A DNA stretch of 7,838 nucleotides from Anaerolineales bacterium. GTDB taxonomy: Bacteria > Chloroflexota > Anaerolineae > Anaerolineales > E44-bin32. The position numbers and the translations under genes were made by a program. The notes beneath the pieces were generated by a model. The model made no database searches, was not told the DNA's origin, and saw only the letters and a program-made list of their open reading frames with translations. Shown piece by piece: positions 1 through 6,818 of the stretch. The DNA lies in the NCBI GenBank assembly GCA_030608865.1, contig JAUWDI010000038.1, positions 1 through 7,838 on the forward strand, given 5' to 3'. Every line of letters starts with the position of its first letter. Within the stretch, counting starts at the first letter, position 1.

Positions 1-134
1 TCATCGGCGGCGGAAGCGTTTTGAATAAAGTTTACGACGACACGGGCGCCACGACTGCCAAACTCCAAGGCAATCGCCCGGCCTATGCCGCGAGAAGCCC
101 CGGTTACAATCGCGACTTTATCATCAAAATCCAT
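1..134 (-). CDS. Short-chain dehydrogenase/reductase, FabG-like (5' part only)
   Basis: Only the first 44 codons are inside the window; the rest lies beyond the left edge. The visible N-terminus has the Rossmann beta-alpha-beta start of classical SDR enzymes: a hydrophobic strand [13 protein letters not shown] at residues 6-18 with the TGxxxGIG cofactor loop, then a second strand RVVVNF around residues 31-36. An Arg two residues before GIG and an Asn after the second strand are common in NADP(H)-dependent members such as 3-oxoacyl-ACP reductase. The ATG at 134-132 is supported by a GGAGG ribosome binding site at 140-144, five bases upstream. It is separated from the upstream reductase gene by 138 bases holding its own TATAAT element, so it probably starts a new transcription unit. 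SDR membership is near certain; the substrate cannot be told from this fragment, and FabG is only one of many possibilities. Confidence 0.9.
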   Translation of the reverse strand, partial: MDFDDKVAIVTGASRGIGRAIALEFGSRGARVVVNFIQNASAAD

Positions 135-166
135 TCAAGCCTCCATTTTCCAGATATGCTCACGAG

Positions 167-172
167 ATTATA
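167..172 (-). promoter_or_regulatory. Candidate -10 element of the SDR gene promoter
   Basis: The minus strand reads GGTATAATCTCG here, a perfect TATAAT about 33 bases upstream of the SDR start codon, giving a predicted mRNA start near 160 and a leader of about 26 bases that includes the GGAGG site. The best -35-like match, TAGACA at 193-198, is 20 bases upstream, which is longer than the usual 16 to 18, and there is no TG extended -10 motif. The -10 is convincing by sequence and position; the -35 is weak. Confidence 0.55.
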
Positions 173-229
173 CCTAGAAATGGACCGATGGATGTCTATA
201 GGCAGAAAAGCGAGATCGTTGTTCTGAAG

Positions 230-261
230 CTGGCGAGAGAGCTGGAGCCGTATAGCGCCAG
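230..261 (-). other. Hairpin just downstream of the ketopantoate-reductase-like gene
   Basis: CTGGCG at 230-235 and CGCCAG at 256-261 form a perfect 6-bp inverted repeat around a 20-base loop, starting 11 bases after the stop codon of the upstream gene. No T-run follows on the minus strand, so it is not a classical intrinsic terminator. It could be a weak 3' end stabiliser, or chance. Confidence 0.3.
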
Positions 262-272
262 AGCCGGCAGGG

Positions 273-1301
273 TCAAATCCCGGGAACGCCGTATTCCTGA
301 GCGAGTTGAATCAATAGCTCGGGATTATTCTGAAATCTTTCCGGGTCTGCCCGATTATTCACGAGCTTCATCAGTGTGTCGGTGAGGAGACGGTTAGCTG
401 GTGTAGGTGAGCCCAGGCGTGAGCCGGCTTGTACAATCGCGCCGTTTAATTGCATGACCTCGGATTTACCGCGGCCGATGTCGAAGTGGAGGGACGGTTT
501 TTTGTTCCCGCGCCCTTCACTGACGATCTTCCCGAGAAGAGGTCGAATGAGCCATCGGGGGAAAAAGACCGCACGCGCGAGAAGTGATACGCGAACTCCA
601 GGTAAATCCTGTGGGGTGTAGCCAATGACCCGCAGAACCCGGACTGTTTCTCTAAGAGACTCAATTTCAATCGAGGCAATACTTGGGTGGGAATACACTT
701 GCGATGGTGCCCAACCGAGGATGGCTGAACTTGCATTGGCGACGATATTTGTCAGGAGTTTCGACCATTTCATGCGTTCGTCGTTCTCATAAGCTGCAGC
801 GAGGAAGTCGGCTGCTTCGAGGTCACGAATGAATTCAGCCGCCAGTGGATGATTAACCCCAACCCCGATCCCTCTCCGCCGGGCGACGTGGATTACTGCA
901 GGTTCAATCATTTGCACGGCAGTGGTAAGAGTGGCAGAGATGACGCGCTCTCCCCCAAAGCGAGCGGCGAGCATCTGCTCGCTGCCTATGCCATTTAATA
1001 GGCTCACAATGGTGGGGGGGTCTGGAAATGCGGCCTCGATTTCAGCTGCTGCAGTCTCGGCGTCGTAAGTTTTAACTGTCAGCAGAATGAGATCGGGTTT
1101 CTCCATCCCCGAGATTTCGGTGATGGCATGGGCTTTTTCGACGACACCGTGCGTGCGATCACCACTTAGGTGAAGACCGTGCGTTTGCATGACTTCCGCA
1201 ATTCGAGGCCGTGCCAGAAACGTCACCGGGAACCCGGCGAGGGCGAGCTTACCGCCTACAAGGGCGCCGACGGCCCCGGTTCCGAAGACCAGGTAGCGCA
1301 A
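273..1301 (-). CDS. panE: 2-dehydropantoate 2-reductase family protein (ketopantoate reductase-like)
   Basis: The 342-residue protein matches the ApbA/PanE family, which reduces 2-dehydropantoate to pantoate with NADPH in pantothenate/CoA synthesis. The N-terminal Rossmann domain opens with FGTGAVG (GxGxxG at 7-12), followed by TVKTYD at 75-80 and the NGIGSE loop at 103-108. The all-helical C-terminal domain starts with the family motif MKWSKLLTNIVANASS (177-192, with K178, K181, N185, N189) and contains D274 and E281 in an S-x(3)-D-x(6)-E pattern plus NG at 286-287, matching the substrate-binding region. It is a little longer than the usual 290-315 residues. The start codon is TTG at 1301-1299, chosen because GGAGGAG at 1309-1315 is seven bases upstream and the Rossmann strand begins at once. 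The gene begins one base after the parB stop, so translation is probably coupled. Several relatives reduce other 2-keto acids, so pantothenate synthesis is likely but not proven. Confidence 0.85.
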   Translation of the reverse strand: MRYLVFGTGAVGALVGGKLALAGFPVTFLARPRIAEVMQTHGLHLSGDRTHGVVEKAHAITEISGMEKPDLILLTVKTYDAETAAAEIEAAFPDPPTIVSLLNGIGSEQMLAARFGGERVISATLTTAVQMIEPAVIHVARRRGIGVGVNHPLAAEFIRDLEAADFLAAAYENDERMKWSKLLTNIVANASSAILGWAPSQVYSHPSIASIEIESLRETVRVLRVIGYTPQDLPGVRVSLLARAVFFPRWLIRPLLGKIVSEGRGNKKPSLHFDIGRGKSEVMQLNGAIVQAGSRLGSPTPANRLLTDTLMKLVNNRADPERFQNNPELLIQLAQEYGVPGI

Positions 1302-1302
1302 G

Positions 1303-2172
1303 CTACTTCTCCTCCGAGCTAGCCAGTAAGCGGTCTACCAGGGCATTCAATTCTTCATCGGAGAAGAAGCGAATGACCAGGCTTCCTCCGCGCCGCCCGC
1401 GTTTCAATGTCACCCTGGTGCCGAGCGCATCTCGGAGTTGATTTTCCAGGTCTGTCTCCTCGGGAGGGCGTTTTGTCGTTGGTTTCTTCTTTCGCCGTTC
1501 ACCGAGCAGGCGCTGGACGAGTTCCTCGGTCTGGCGCACGCTGAGTTCTCGCTCAAGGATGCTCTGAAGTGCCGCGGATTGAGCTTGCGCGGTGGGGAGG
1601 CTGAGGAGCGCCCGGGCGTGTCCCTCGGAAATCTTGTTCTCGGTGAGTGCGCCGCGGACTGCAGCGGAGAGCTTTAACAGGCGGAGCGTATTGCTCACGG
1701 TGGCGCGGTTTTTCCCGACGCGTTTGGCAATCTCCGCGTGAGAAAGGTCGAACTCATCTGCTAACTGGAGATAGCCATTCGCCGTTTCTAGAGGGTTTAA
1801 ATCTGTTCGCTGCAAGTTCTCTACGAGTGCCCACTCGAGTTGCTGCTGTTCATTGGCTTCGCGCACGATCACGGGGACGAATTCCAGGCCAGCTTTTTGA
1901 GCGGCTCGCAAGCGCCTTTCTCCGGCGATGAGCGTATAGCTGCCACCGGCACCCTTTGGGAGGACGACAAGCGGCTGTAGGATGCCGTGTTCTCTGATGG
2001 AATCGGCCAGCTGAGAGATGTTTTCCATTTCTGGGGACGTGCGTGGTTGCCTGGGATTGGGTTGAATATTCTCGACGGGCACCTGGAGCAATCCTTGCTT
2101 TGATGGAACTTGGTCGGAGCCTGTCGGGATTAATGCATCCAAACCTTTACCTAACCCGCGCTTCTTACTCAT
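1303..2172 (-). CDS. parB: Chromosome-partitioning protein ParB (CTP-dependent DNA clamp)
   Basis: This 289-residue protein has the full chromosomal ParB layout. The Lys/Arg-rich N-terminus with RGLGKGLDALIP (5-16) is the usual ParA-stimulating segment. The ParB/sulfiredoxin-like N domain (about 30-125) carries the CTP-binding motifs GERRLRA (84-90) and ENLQR (118-122). A helix-turn-helix region for parS binding follows at about 144-168 (LSHAEIAKRVGKNRATVSNT). After a charged linker (227-240) comes the short C-terminal dimerisation domain ending in LNALVDRLL. ParB loads at parS, spreads as a clamp, and works with ParA to segregate the replication origin region. The ATG at 2172-2170 overlaps the end of parA by eight bases (ATGAGTAA), with GAGG six bases upstream, so expression is coupled to parA. 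All key motifs are intact. Confidence 0.97.
   Translation of the reverse strand: MSKKRGLGKGLDALIPTGSDQVPSKQGLLQVPVENIQPNPRQPRTSPEMENISQLADSIREHGILQPLVVLPKGAGGSYTLIAGERRLRAAQKAGLEFVPVIVREANEQQQLEWALVENLQRTDLNPLETANGYLQLADEFDLSHAEIAKRVGKNRATVSNTLRLLKLSAAVRGALTENKISEGHARALLSLPTAQAQSAALQSILERELSVRQTEELVQRLLGERRKKKPTTKRPPEETDLENQLRDALGTRVTLKRGRRGGSLVIRFFSDEELNALVDRLLASSEEK
1309..1315 (-). promoter_or_regulatory. Ribosome binding site deciding a TTG start, embedded in the end of parB
   Basis: GGAGGAG on the minus strand encodes the two Glu codons near the C-terminus of ParB and at the same time sits seven bases before the TTG start of the reductase gene. No ATG or GTG is better placed, so this site is the main reason for choosing the TTG start. 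Confidence 0.8.
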
Positions 2173-2977
2173 CTCTTACCTCATCATTACGGATGGTTTC
2201 AAAATCTTTTATACCGTCGCCCTCGAGAAGCTCCCGTGCAAGCGACTGGTAAGCAAGTGCGCCGCTTGAATTCGGCGCATAAGTTGTAATCGGCAGTCCG
2301 TGAGACGGCGCTTCAGCGAGCCTTACACTACGGGGAATCACTGTTCGAAAAACATCATCTGGGAAATGCTGTCTGACTTCCTCCACGACATCTTGCGAAA
2401 GGTTCGTGCGCCCGTCATACATTGTGAGCAGCATCCCGCGGATTTTGAGTGCGGGAAAGAGCCCACTTTTAACACGCGTCAACGTCTCCATGAGCTGCGT
2501 CAGCCCTTCAAGGGCAAGGTACTCACATTGAATGGGGATGATGACGCCATTCGCTGCAGCAAGCAAGCCGTTAAGCGTTAACAAGCCCAGTGAAGGCGGG
2601 CAATCCACAAAGATGTAATCGTACTTCTTTGAAAGAGGTTGGAGCATTTTCTTTAATAACTTCTCGCGCTCGGGCACATCGATAATCTCAATTTGAGCCC
2701 CGGCAAGCGCAGAGGAAGAGGGCAGCAGGGATAGGTTTAATTTCTGGTTGTGAAGGACAATCTCAGATGCAGGGGTTCGTCCGATGAAAGCATCGTAGGT
2801 GCCCTGCTGGACCTCTGAGTGATTTATTCCCAGACAGGAAGTCGCGTTGGCTTGCGGGTCGATGTCGACAAGTAGGACGCGCTGCCCGAAATTTGCGATA
2901 TTGGCGCCGAGATTGATTGCGGTGGTCGTCTTCCCCACACCACCTTTCTGGTTCACCAGTGCATAGATACGTGTCAT
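2165..2977 (-). CDS. parA: Chromosome-partitioning ATPase ParA (Soj-type)
   Basis: This 270-residue MinD/ParA-type ATPase partners ParB: it dimerises on nucleoid DNA with ATP and is released by ParB-stimulated hydrolysis, moving origin regions apart. Visible motifs are the deviant Walker A KGGVGKTT (11-18, signature K11 and K16), the switch I region DIDPQ (38-42), and Walker B IFVDCPP (122-128, D125). The C-terminal half includes RGMLLTMYD and PRSVRLAEAPSHG (215-227), which are typical of Soj proteins. There is no N-terminal helix-turn-helix extension, as expected for a chromosomal type Ib-like Soj. The ATG at 2977 overlaps the stop of the upstream kinase (ATGA), with GGTGAT as the ribosome binding site inside that gene's last codons. 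The 3' end overlaps parB by eight bases. Confidence 0.97.
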   Translation of the reverse strand: MTRIYALVNQKGGVGKTTTAINLGANIANFGQRVLLVDIDPQANATSCLGINHSEVQQGTYDAFIGRTPASEIVLHNQKLNLSLLPSSSALAGAQIEIIDVPEREKLLKKMLQPLSKKYDYIFVDCPPSLGLLTLNGLLAAANGVIIPIQCEYLALEGLTQLMETLTRVKSGLFPALKIRGMLLTMYDGRTNLSQDVVEEVRQHFPDDVFRTVIPRSVRLAEAPSHGLPITTYAPNSSGALAYQSLARELLEGDGIKDFETIRNDEVRDE

Positions 2978-3819
2978 TCAATCACCGTCCGTTCAACAAA
3001 TTTAACCTCGGTAGATCTCGGGATACCGGCAATACCGCTCCGTGAGACAGAGAATGCCGCGAGGTGGTTGGCAAGACGGGCGGCAGTCCAAGGTGAATGG
3101 CCATCGCTCAGGAAGATGAAGAAAGCAGCGGCGAAGATGTCTCCTGCACCGGTAGGATCAATTTCCTCTGCTGCAGGTGCTGGAATTTGCCTCCACTCAT
3201 CAGCCCAGAATATGCGCACTCCTCGACGGCCATCGGTGATTGCTAGAATCTCACAAAATCGGGAGATTTGGTCAATGGTATCTTCGTTGCCGTGCAGATC
3301 TTCGTTGCTGAAAACAACAACATTGGCGTGAGAAATCTGGTCTTGAATGATTTCCCAATTTTCGAGCCGAATCTCCCCTGAAGGTCCCCAGCGGCGGAGC
3401 CATCCCTGGGGTGTCAGGCAGATCAATGCCTGAGGGAAAATATCGAGGATGGAGTAGTCAACCTCATTGGCGATCGGTGCAATATGAACGATAGGGGCGT
3501 CTCGCCACTTATTGGGTATGTCAGTGCTTCTTAGCTGTGCAGCTGTGGTTCGAATCGATTGAAGCCGCCCCTCTGGCAAGTATTCATTTGCGAAGATCGT
3601 CGAATCCTGTGAAGGGACGCTGTGGATCGAAATCTCAGCAAGCGGATGGAGGTCGAGATCCGGACCGACTGATGTGACAATAGCGGCTCTCTTGCCGAGG
3701 GCTTGGGCTGTTAAACCTGAATAGGTAGCGGTACCCCCGAGGATAGGGCCATCTGCAGTGAGATCTTTCGAAACATGTCCGATGATGAGGTAATCGACCG
3801 ATCGGTCCGAAGCAACCAT
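2974..3819 (-). CDS. PfkB-family carbohydrate/nucleoside kinase, specificity unknown
   Basis: This 281-residue protein belongs to the ribokinase/PfkB superfamily, which phosphorylates sugars, sugar alcohols or nucleosides with ATP. The N-terminal region has YLIIGHVSKDL (10-20) and GGTATYSG (28-35). The C-terminal signature DPTGAGDIFAAAF (221-233) includes the anion-hole GAGD and the catalytic base D227, preceded by the nucleotide-side strand AITDGRRGVRIF (193-204). The segment between the first strand and the GG motif is short compared with ribokinase, so the beta lid looks abbreviated. The layout reminds me of plant-type myo-inositol 3-kinases, but I cannot assign a substrate. The ATG at 3819 is directly after a TATAAT promoter with no Shine-Dalgarno, so it may be translated from a leaderless mRNA. 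It is the first gene of the kinase-parA-parB-reductase operon and shares ATGA with parA. Confidence 0.9.
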   Translation of the reverse strand: MVASDRSVDYLIIGHVSKDLTADGPILGGTATYSGLTAQALGKRAAIVTSVGPDLDLHPLAEISIHSVPSQDSTIFANEYLPEGRLQSIRTTAAQLRSTDIPNKWRDAPIVHIAPIANEVDYSILDIFPQALICLTPQGWLRRWGPSGEIRLENWEIIQDQISHANVVVFSNEDLHGNEDTIDQISRFCEILAITDGRRGVRIFWADEWRQIPAPAAEEIDPTGAGDIFAAAFFIFLSDGHSPWTAARLANHLAAFSVSRSGIAGIPRSTEVKFVERTVIE

Positions 3820-3826
3820 GTTGAAG

Positions 3827-3854
3827 ATTATAAACGACTGCGGTGACCGGACAA
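3827..3854 (-). promoter_or_regulatory. Promoter of the kinase-parA-parB operon, predicted leaderless
   Basis: The minus strand carries -35 TTGTCC (3849-3854), a 16-base spacer and a perfect -10 TATAAT (3827-3832). Only seven bases (CTTCAAC) separate the -10 from the ATG at 3819, so the mRNA should begin within one or two bases of the start codon. No Shine-Dalgarno sequence is present in this interval, which fits leaderless initiation. The promoter lies in the 48-base gap after jag. Confidence 0.65.
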
Positions 3855-3867
3855 CTGGATGCGCAGC

Positions 3868-4605
3868 TTATCGGGGGATAATCGTGACTTTTCGTTGATC
3901 TCTCTCGCCGACGCTTAGGGTATCCACATCCGGGTTATCTCGCAGTTCAATATGGACAACTCGGCGCTCGTAAGCCGGCATCGGTTCGAGCGACATCGTT
4001 CGTGAAGTTTCGATGGCTTGTATGGCCATTTGCTGAGCGAGGCGGCGAATCTGCTGTTCGCGCCGGGCGCGGTAGCCTTCGATATCAATCAGCACCGCAA
4101 CAGGGCGTTTGAGTTCCTTGCCTACGATTAGGCGTGTGATGTACTGCAGAGCCGTGAGTGTCTCGCCGCGGCGACCGATGAGGATGCTGAGATCGTCCCC
4201 ATGGATATCAAGGAAGAGAGGCCGGATCTTGCCTGGGGCATCAGCCTCACCCCAGTGCGCTTCAATGCGCGCCTCGATGCCCATACGTTGAAGAAGCTCG
4301 CTTACAGTATCCTGGGTGATCTGAAGCGCTTCCTCGTCGCTGCCCTCTACGGGTGATTGCATTTCGCTGGTTTGTCGGACGGTTTCCTCGCGCTTTACAT
4401 CCACTCTGTCGGTATCAGAAGATGATCTAACGGTCAATCGAACACGCGCCTGGCGAACACCGAAGCCGAGCAGTCCCTTTGTGCCCTCATCTAATACTTC
4501 CACGTCAAAAGATTCAGGGGGCAAGCCCCACTCTTTGGCGCCCTTGAGTATGGCTTCTTCAACTGATGGTGCTATCGCTTCGATGCTCGTTCTTGTTTCA
4601 TTCAT
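3868..4605 (-). CDS. jag: RNA-binding protein Jag/KhpB (EloR), Jag-N + KH + R3H
   Basis: The 245-residue protein has three domains in the family order. The Jag-N domain (about 1-50) includes the conserved EGTKGLLGFG (40-49). A polar, acidic linker (about 60-95) follows, then a KH domain (about 98-175) with the RNA-binding loop GRRGETLTALQYI (144-156), and an R3H domain (about 178-245) with the motif AYERRVVHIEL (211-221, R215 and H218). In Gram-positive bacteria this protein binds RNA, usually with KhpA, and influences cell elongation and division; it is nearly always next to yidC. The ATG at 4605 is preceded by GGAAGG at 4613-4618 with seven bases of spacing. It lies 53 bases downstream of yidC with no terminator between them, so co-transcription is expected. 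All expected motifs are intact. Confidence 0.95.
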   Translation of the reverse strand: MNETRTSIEAIAPSVEEAILKGAKEWGLPPESFDVEVLDEGTKGLLGFGVRQARVRLTVRSSSDTDRVDVKREETVRQTSEMQSPVEGSDEEALQITQDTVSELLQRMGIEARIEAHWGEADAPGKIRPLFLDIHGDDLSILIGRRGETLTALQYITRLIVGKELKRPVAVLIDIEGYRARREQQIRRLAQQMAIQAIETSRTMSLEPMPAYERRVVHIELRDNPDVDTLSVGERDQRKVTIIPR

Positions 4606-4658
4606 CTCGCAACCTTCCGATTAAGAGTGACCATGGTTTCATGTCAGATTGATGCAGC

Positions 4659-5399
4659 CTATGATGCAGGACGCTCCCGAATTCTTCGCATGATATACCC
4701 CTGGAGGATCCCGAGAAGGTTGGATGTGAAGAAGTACAACGCAAGACCGGAGGCCAGAGTGTAGGCAAAGTAACCCAGCAGGAGAGGCATATACAACCCC
4801 ATCATCTTCGTCATGGTCTGACTTTGAGCATCAGGGGACGCTGGAGTGGTTAGCTTGGTTTGCAGGTAGGTGGTGATAACCACGAGGATCGTCAATACAG
4901 GGATCGCAAAGGGCAGGAAGTCCAGTACAAGCCGTTCGGGTTGGCCCAAATTCATCCAAAGGAATTCGGGGTTCACTGGAATGAGGCTTGCGGGGGTGAA
5001 GGGATAGAGGAGCTTGGAGAGATCAAATAATTGCACCGGCGTGGCTGCAAGTGTTCGGATCACGGCTTGGTAGAGACCGATGATAATTGGGAATTGGATG
5101 ATCAGCCCCACGCACCCGCTCATCGGGTTGTACCCAACGTCTTTGAACAGTTTCATCTGTTCTTCTGAGAGTTTCTGCTTGTCCTTCTTATACTTCTCTT
5201 GCATCTTCTTGTAGCGGTCGGAGCCTTGGATCTCCTGCATCACCATCGTGCTGCGCATCTGTTGGATTGTAAGCGGTAAGGTAATGAGCCTCACCAGCGC
5301 GGTGAAGACGATGATCGCCCAACCGAAGTTCTCCCCGAGTAGGCTATAAATGAAAAGCAGGGAGTTGATCATTGGTTCAAGAATTATTGTGTTCCACAT
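4659..5399 (-). CDS. yidC: Membrane protein insertase YidC/Oxa1 (short form)
   Basis: At 246 residues this is the short, Gram-positive-like form without the large extracytoplasmic domain of Proteobacteria. An N-terminal hydrophobic/amphipathic segment (about 5-22) leads into the first core membrane helix, GWAIIVFTALVRLITLPL (26-43), with the conserved groove arginine R37. A charged cytoplasmic loop of two helices follows (about 50-90, rich in Lys and Glu), then membrane segments at about 95-115 (GLIIQFPIIIGLYQAV), 160-179, 200-215 and 217-234. The MSGCVG and QFPI motifs are typical of the family. It inserts membrane proteins alone or with SecYEG. I see no lipobox, unlike Bacillus SpoIIIJ. The ATG at 5399 has a very strong ribosome binding site, AAAGGTGATC at 5404-5413. 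The gene starts 16 bases after the lipoprotein gene. Confidence 0.96.
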   Translation of the reverse strand: MWNTIILEPMINSLLFIYSLLGENFGWAIIVFTALVRLITLPLTIQQMRSTMVMQEIQGSDRYKKMQEKYKKDKQKLSEEQMKLFKDVGYNPMSGCVGLIIQFPIIIGLYQAVIRTLAATPVQLFDLSKLLYPFTPASLIPVNPEFLWMNLGQPERLVLDFLPFAIPVLTILVVITTYLQTKLTTPASPDAQSQTMTKMMGLYMPLLLGYFAYTLASGLALYFFTSNLLGILQGYIMRRIRERPAS

Positions 5400-5415
5400 A
5401 CAAGATCACCTTTGT

Positions 5416-6522
5416 CTATGACTTGGGTTCGATAATGCATCGGGCAGCGCCCGTGCTCGGGTCTACGCTAAAAACCACGCATTCGCTATCCATTGCAGGA
5501 ACAAGCAGACCATAATCGGTGGGGATCGAATCCGCGAGAAGCCGACCCTCCATACTAGCGCTGCTTGGCCATACAGGATCGCCGTTTTCAAGCAGGAACG
5601 CAGTCACCTCGCCCGTTTCACTTATAAAAAATACTCTGTCATCTAGGATCGTAGGAGAAGCGGCGGAACTGCCAGGCAATTGCTCTCGCCATAATTCTTT
5701 TCCAGAAGCGATTTCTAACGCGTAGGCCGTTCCTGACACGTCTGCGAAAAAGGCCACACCGTCAAGGATTGCTGGGGAACCCCAGATCGCGCCATCTGCT
5801 TTGAATTGCCAGACGATCTCTCCGTGGCTGTTGTCGAGGGCGAACAATATCCCCTCAAAAGTTCCAGTGAAGATAAGATCTTCAGTGAGCGAAGGAGAGT
5901 CGGAAATGGTAGAACTCAGATTTGTTTGCCAGATCTCACGACCTGTTTCAAGATCCAAAGCGTAGATGTGGTGGTCCAACGAAGTCAGGTAGATTCGGTC
6001 ATCTTGAATTATTGGCGAGGACCAGAGCGCATGCTGCGCCTCGAATGGCTTATCCCATACTGGTTTACCGGTTTCAAGATCAAGCGCGTATAGATGCCCA
6101 TCAGCAGATGGGACGAGAACCTTATCATCGATGATTACCGGTCCACCGATGATGCGATCAGTAGCTTCTTCGAATGACCACAGGACATTTACGAAGGAGT
6201 TACTCGGCATTAACGCATACACTTCGTTGTTATAACCCCCGACAACGACGATGCCATCCGCTCCGACAGCCGGAGGGGCATAGAACGTTATTTTATCATC
6301 TGCTTCTGGCGGATAACTCCAGACGTCACGTCCGCTCGAAAGGTCGATCGCGCGCACGTATTCGTTGTAAGCCAAATAGGCGATATCCTCGTTAACCGTT
6401 AATCCCGGCCAGCTTGAGGCAGCCATGATACTACGACCTGTGCAGCCCACTAACAGTAGAGCAGAAAGGCCCAGGATCATTGGTAGAAATAATTTCTTCA
6501 ATGGAAACAATGCTTTACTCAT
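5416..6522 (-). CDS. BamB-like lipoprotein with eight PQQ-type beta-propeller repeats
   Basis: The 368-residue protein starts with a lipoprotein signal peptide: basic MSKALFPLKK, a hydrophobic stretch and lipobox LLVGC with C27 as the lipidated residue. The mature part holds eight repeats of the PQQ/propeller pattern (x-YALD-x-x-TG-x-x-xW) at about 56, 101, 144, 186, 226, 266, 306 and 350, spaced near 40 residues, enough for a complete eight-bladed propeller. The best copies are LYALDLETGKPVW and IYALDLETGREIW. Such proteins are usually scaffolds, as BamB is in outer-membrane assembly; I see no catalytic dehydrogenase features. An ATG at 6546 would add eight residues, but 6522 is preferred because AGGAG lies four bases upstream (6527-6531) and it gives a normal signal peptide. 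It sits seven bases after yidD and 16 before yidC, suggesting a role near membrane-protein biogenesis, which is inference. Confidence 0.9.
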   Translation of the reverse strand: MSKALFPLKKLFLPMILGLSALLLVGCTGRSIMAASSWPGLTVNEDIAYLAYNEYVRAIDLSSGRDVWSYPPEADDKITFYAPPAVGADGIVVVGGYNNEVYALMPSNSFVNVLWSFEEATDRIIGGPVIIDDKVLVPSADGHLYALDLETGKPVWDKPFEAQHALWSSPIIQDDRIYLTSLDHHIYALDLETGREIWQTNLSSTISDSPSLTEDLIFTGTFEGILFALDNSHGEIVWQFKADGAIWGSPAILDGVAFFADVSGTAYALEIASGKELWREQLPGSSAASPTILDDRVFFISETGEVTAFLLENGDPVWPSSASMEGRLLADSIPTDYGLLVPAMDSECVVFSVDPSTGAARCIIEPKS

Positions 6523-6529
6523 AATTCTC

Positions 6530-6808
6530 CTAAGGAACGGGATCATATCCGCCGGGGTGAAATGGCTGGCAGCGAAGGATGCGCCATACAGACATTGCGC
6601 CGCCTTTTATGATGCCGTATTTAACAATTGCCTGGTAACCATAGTGCGAACAGGTCGGTTCGAAACGGCAGGAACCTGATGGTAGCCCAGGAGAGATCAC
6701 CACTTGGTAGAGCCGGATGAACGCAAGAAAAGGTAGACGGGGGAGGTTTTCCAATGTAAAAGGAATATCCCTCAGCCCTGGTTCTATGTCTTGAATGTGA
6801 TCACTCAT
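6530..6808 (-). CDS. yidD: YidD, membrane protein insertion efficiency factor
   Basis: The 92-residue protein carries the YidD signature: [18 protein letters not shown] (27-44), [15 protein letters not shown] (46-60), YGIIKGG and the C-terminal [18 protein letters not shown] (75-92), with conserved Cys 47, 53 and 80. YidD is a small peripheral membrane protein with an amphipathic helix that aids YidC-dependent insertion, and it normally lies between rnpA and yidC as here. The reading frame is open up to an ATG at 6910, but that would add 34 unconserved residues over the rnpA gene. The ATG at 6808 fits the family length and lies 10 bases after the rnpA stop. Its ribosome binding site is poor (only GGAC-like), so it may depend on coupling to rnpA. 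A proline-rich, charged N-terminal segment of about 25 residues precedes the core. Confidence 0.93.
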   Translation of the reverse strand: MSDHIQDIEPGLRDIPFTLENLPRLPFLAFIRLYQVVISPGLPSGSCRFEPTCSHYGYQAIVKYGIIKGGAMSVWRILRCQPFHPGGYDPVP

Positions 6809-6818
6809 ACTGCGTCCG

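Noticed and set aside
2300..2581. Plus-strand open frame opposite parA, and other plus-strand frames across the window
   Set aside because: They lie antisense to well-supported conserved genes, lack ribosome binding sites and show no recognisable domains.
3041..3049. CGTGAGACA, resembling the right half of parS
   Set aside because: The left half does not match, so there is no palindrome; it lies in the kinase coding region.
4606..4658. Possible promoter (CTGACA, 16 bases, CTTAAT) between yidC and jag
   Set aside because: The -10 matches only four of six bases, and the predicted start would fall in or next to the jag ribosome binding site; co-transcription with yidC is simpler.
5615..5621. 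GTTTCAC, a parS-like half site
   Set aside because: The other half is TTATAAA, not a GTGAAAC complement; a single half site inside a coding region is expected by chance.
6523..6546. Upstream ATG at 6546 for the PQQ lipoprotein
   Set aside because: It overlaps yidD, lacks a Shine-Dalgarno and adds residues before a normal signal peptide; the ATG at 6522 has AGGAG correctly placed.
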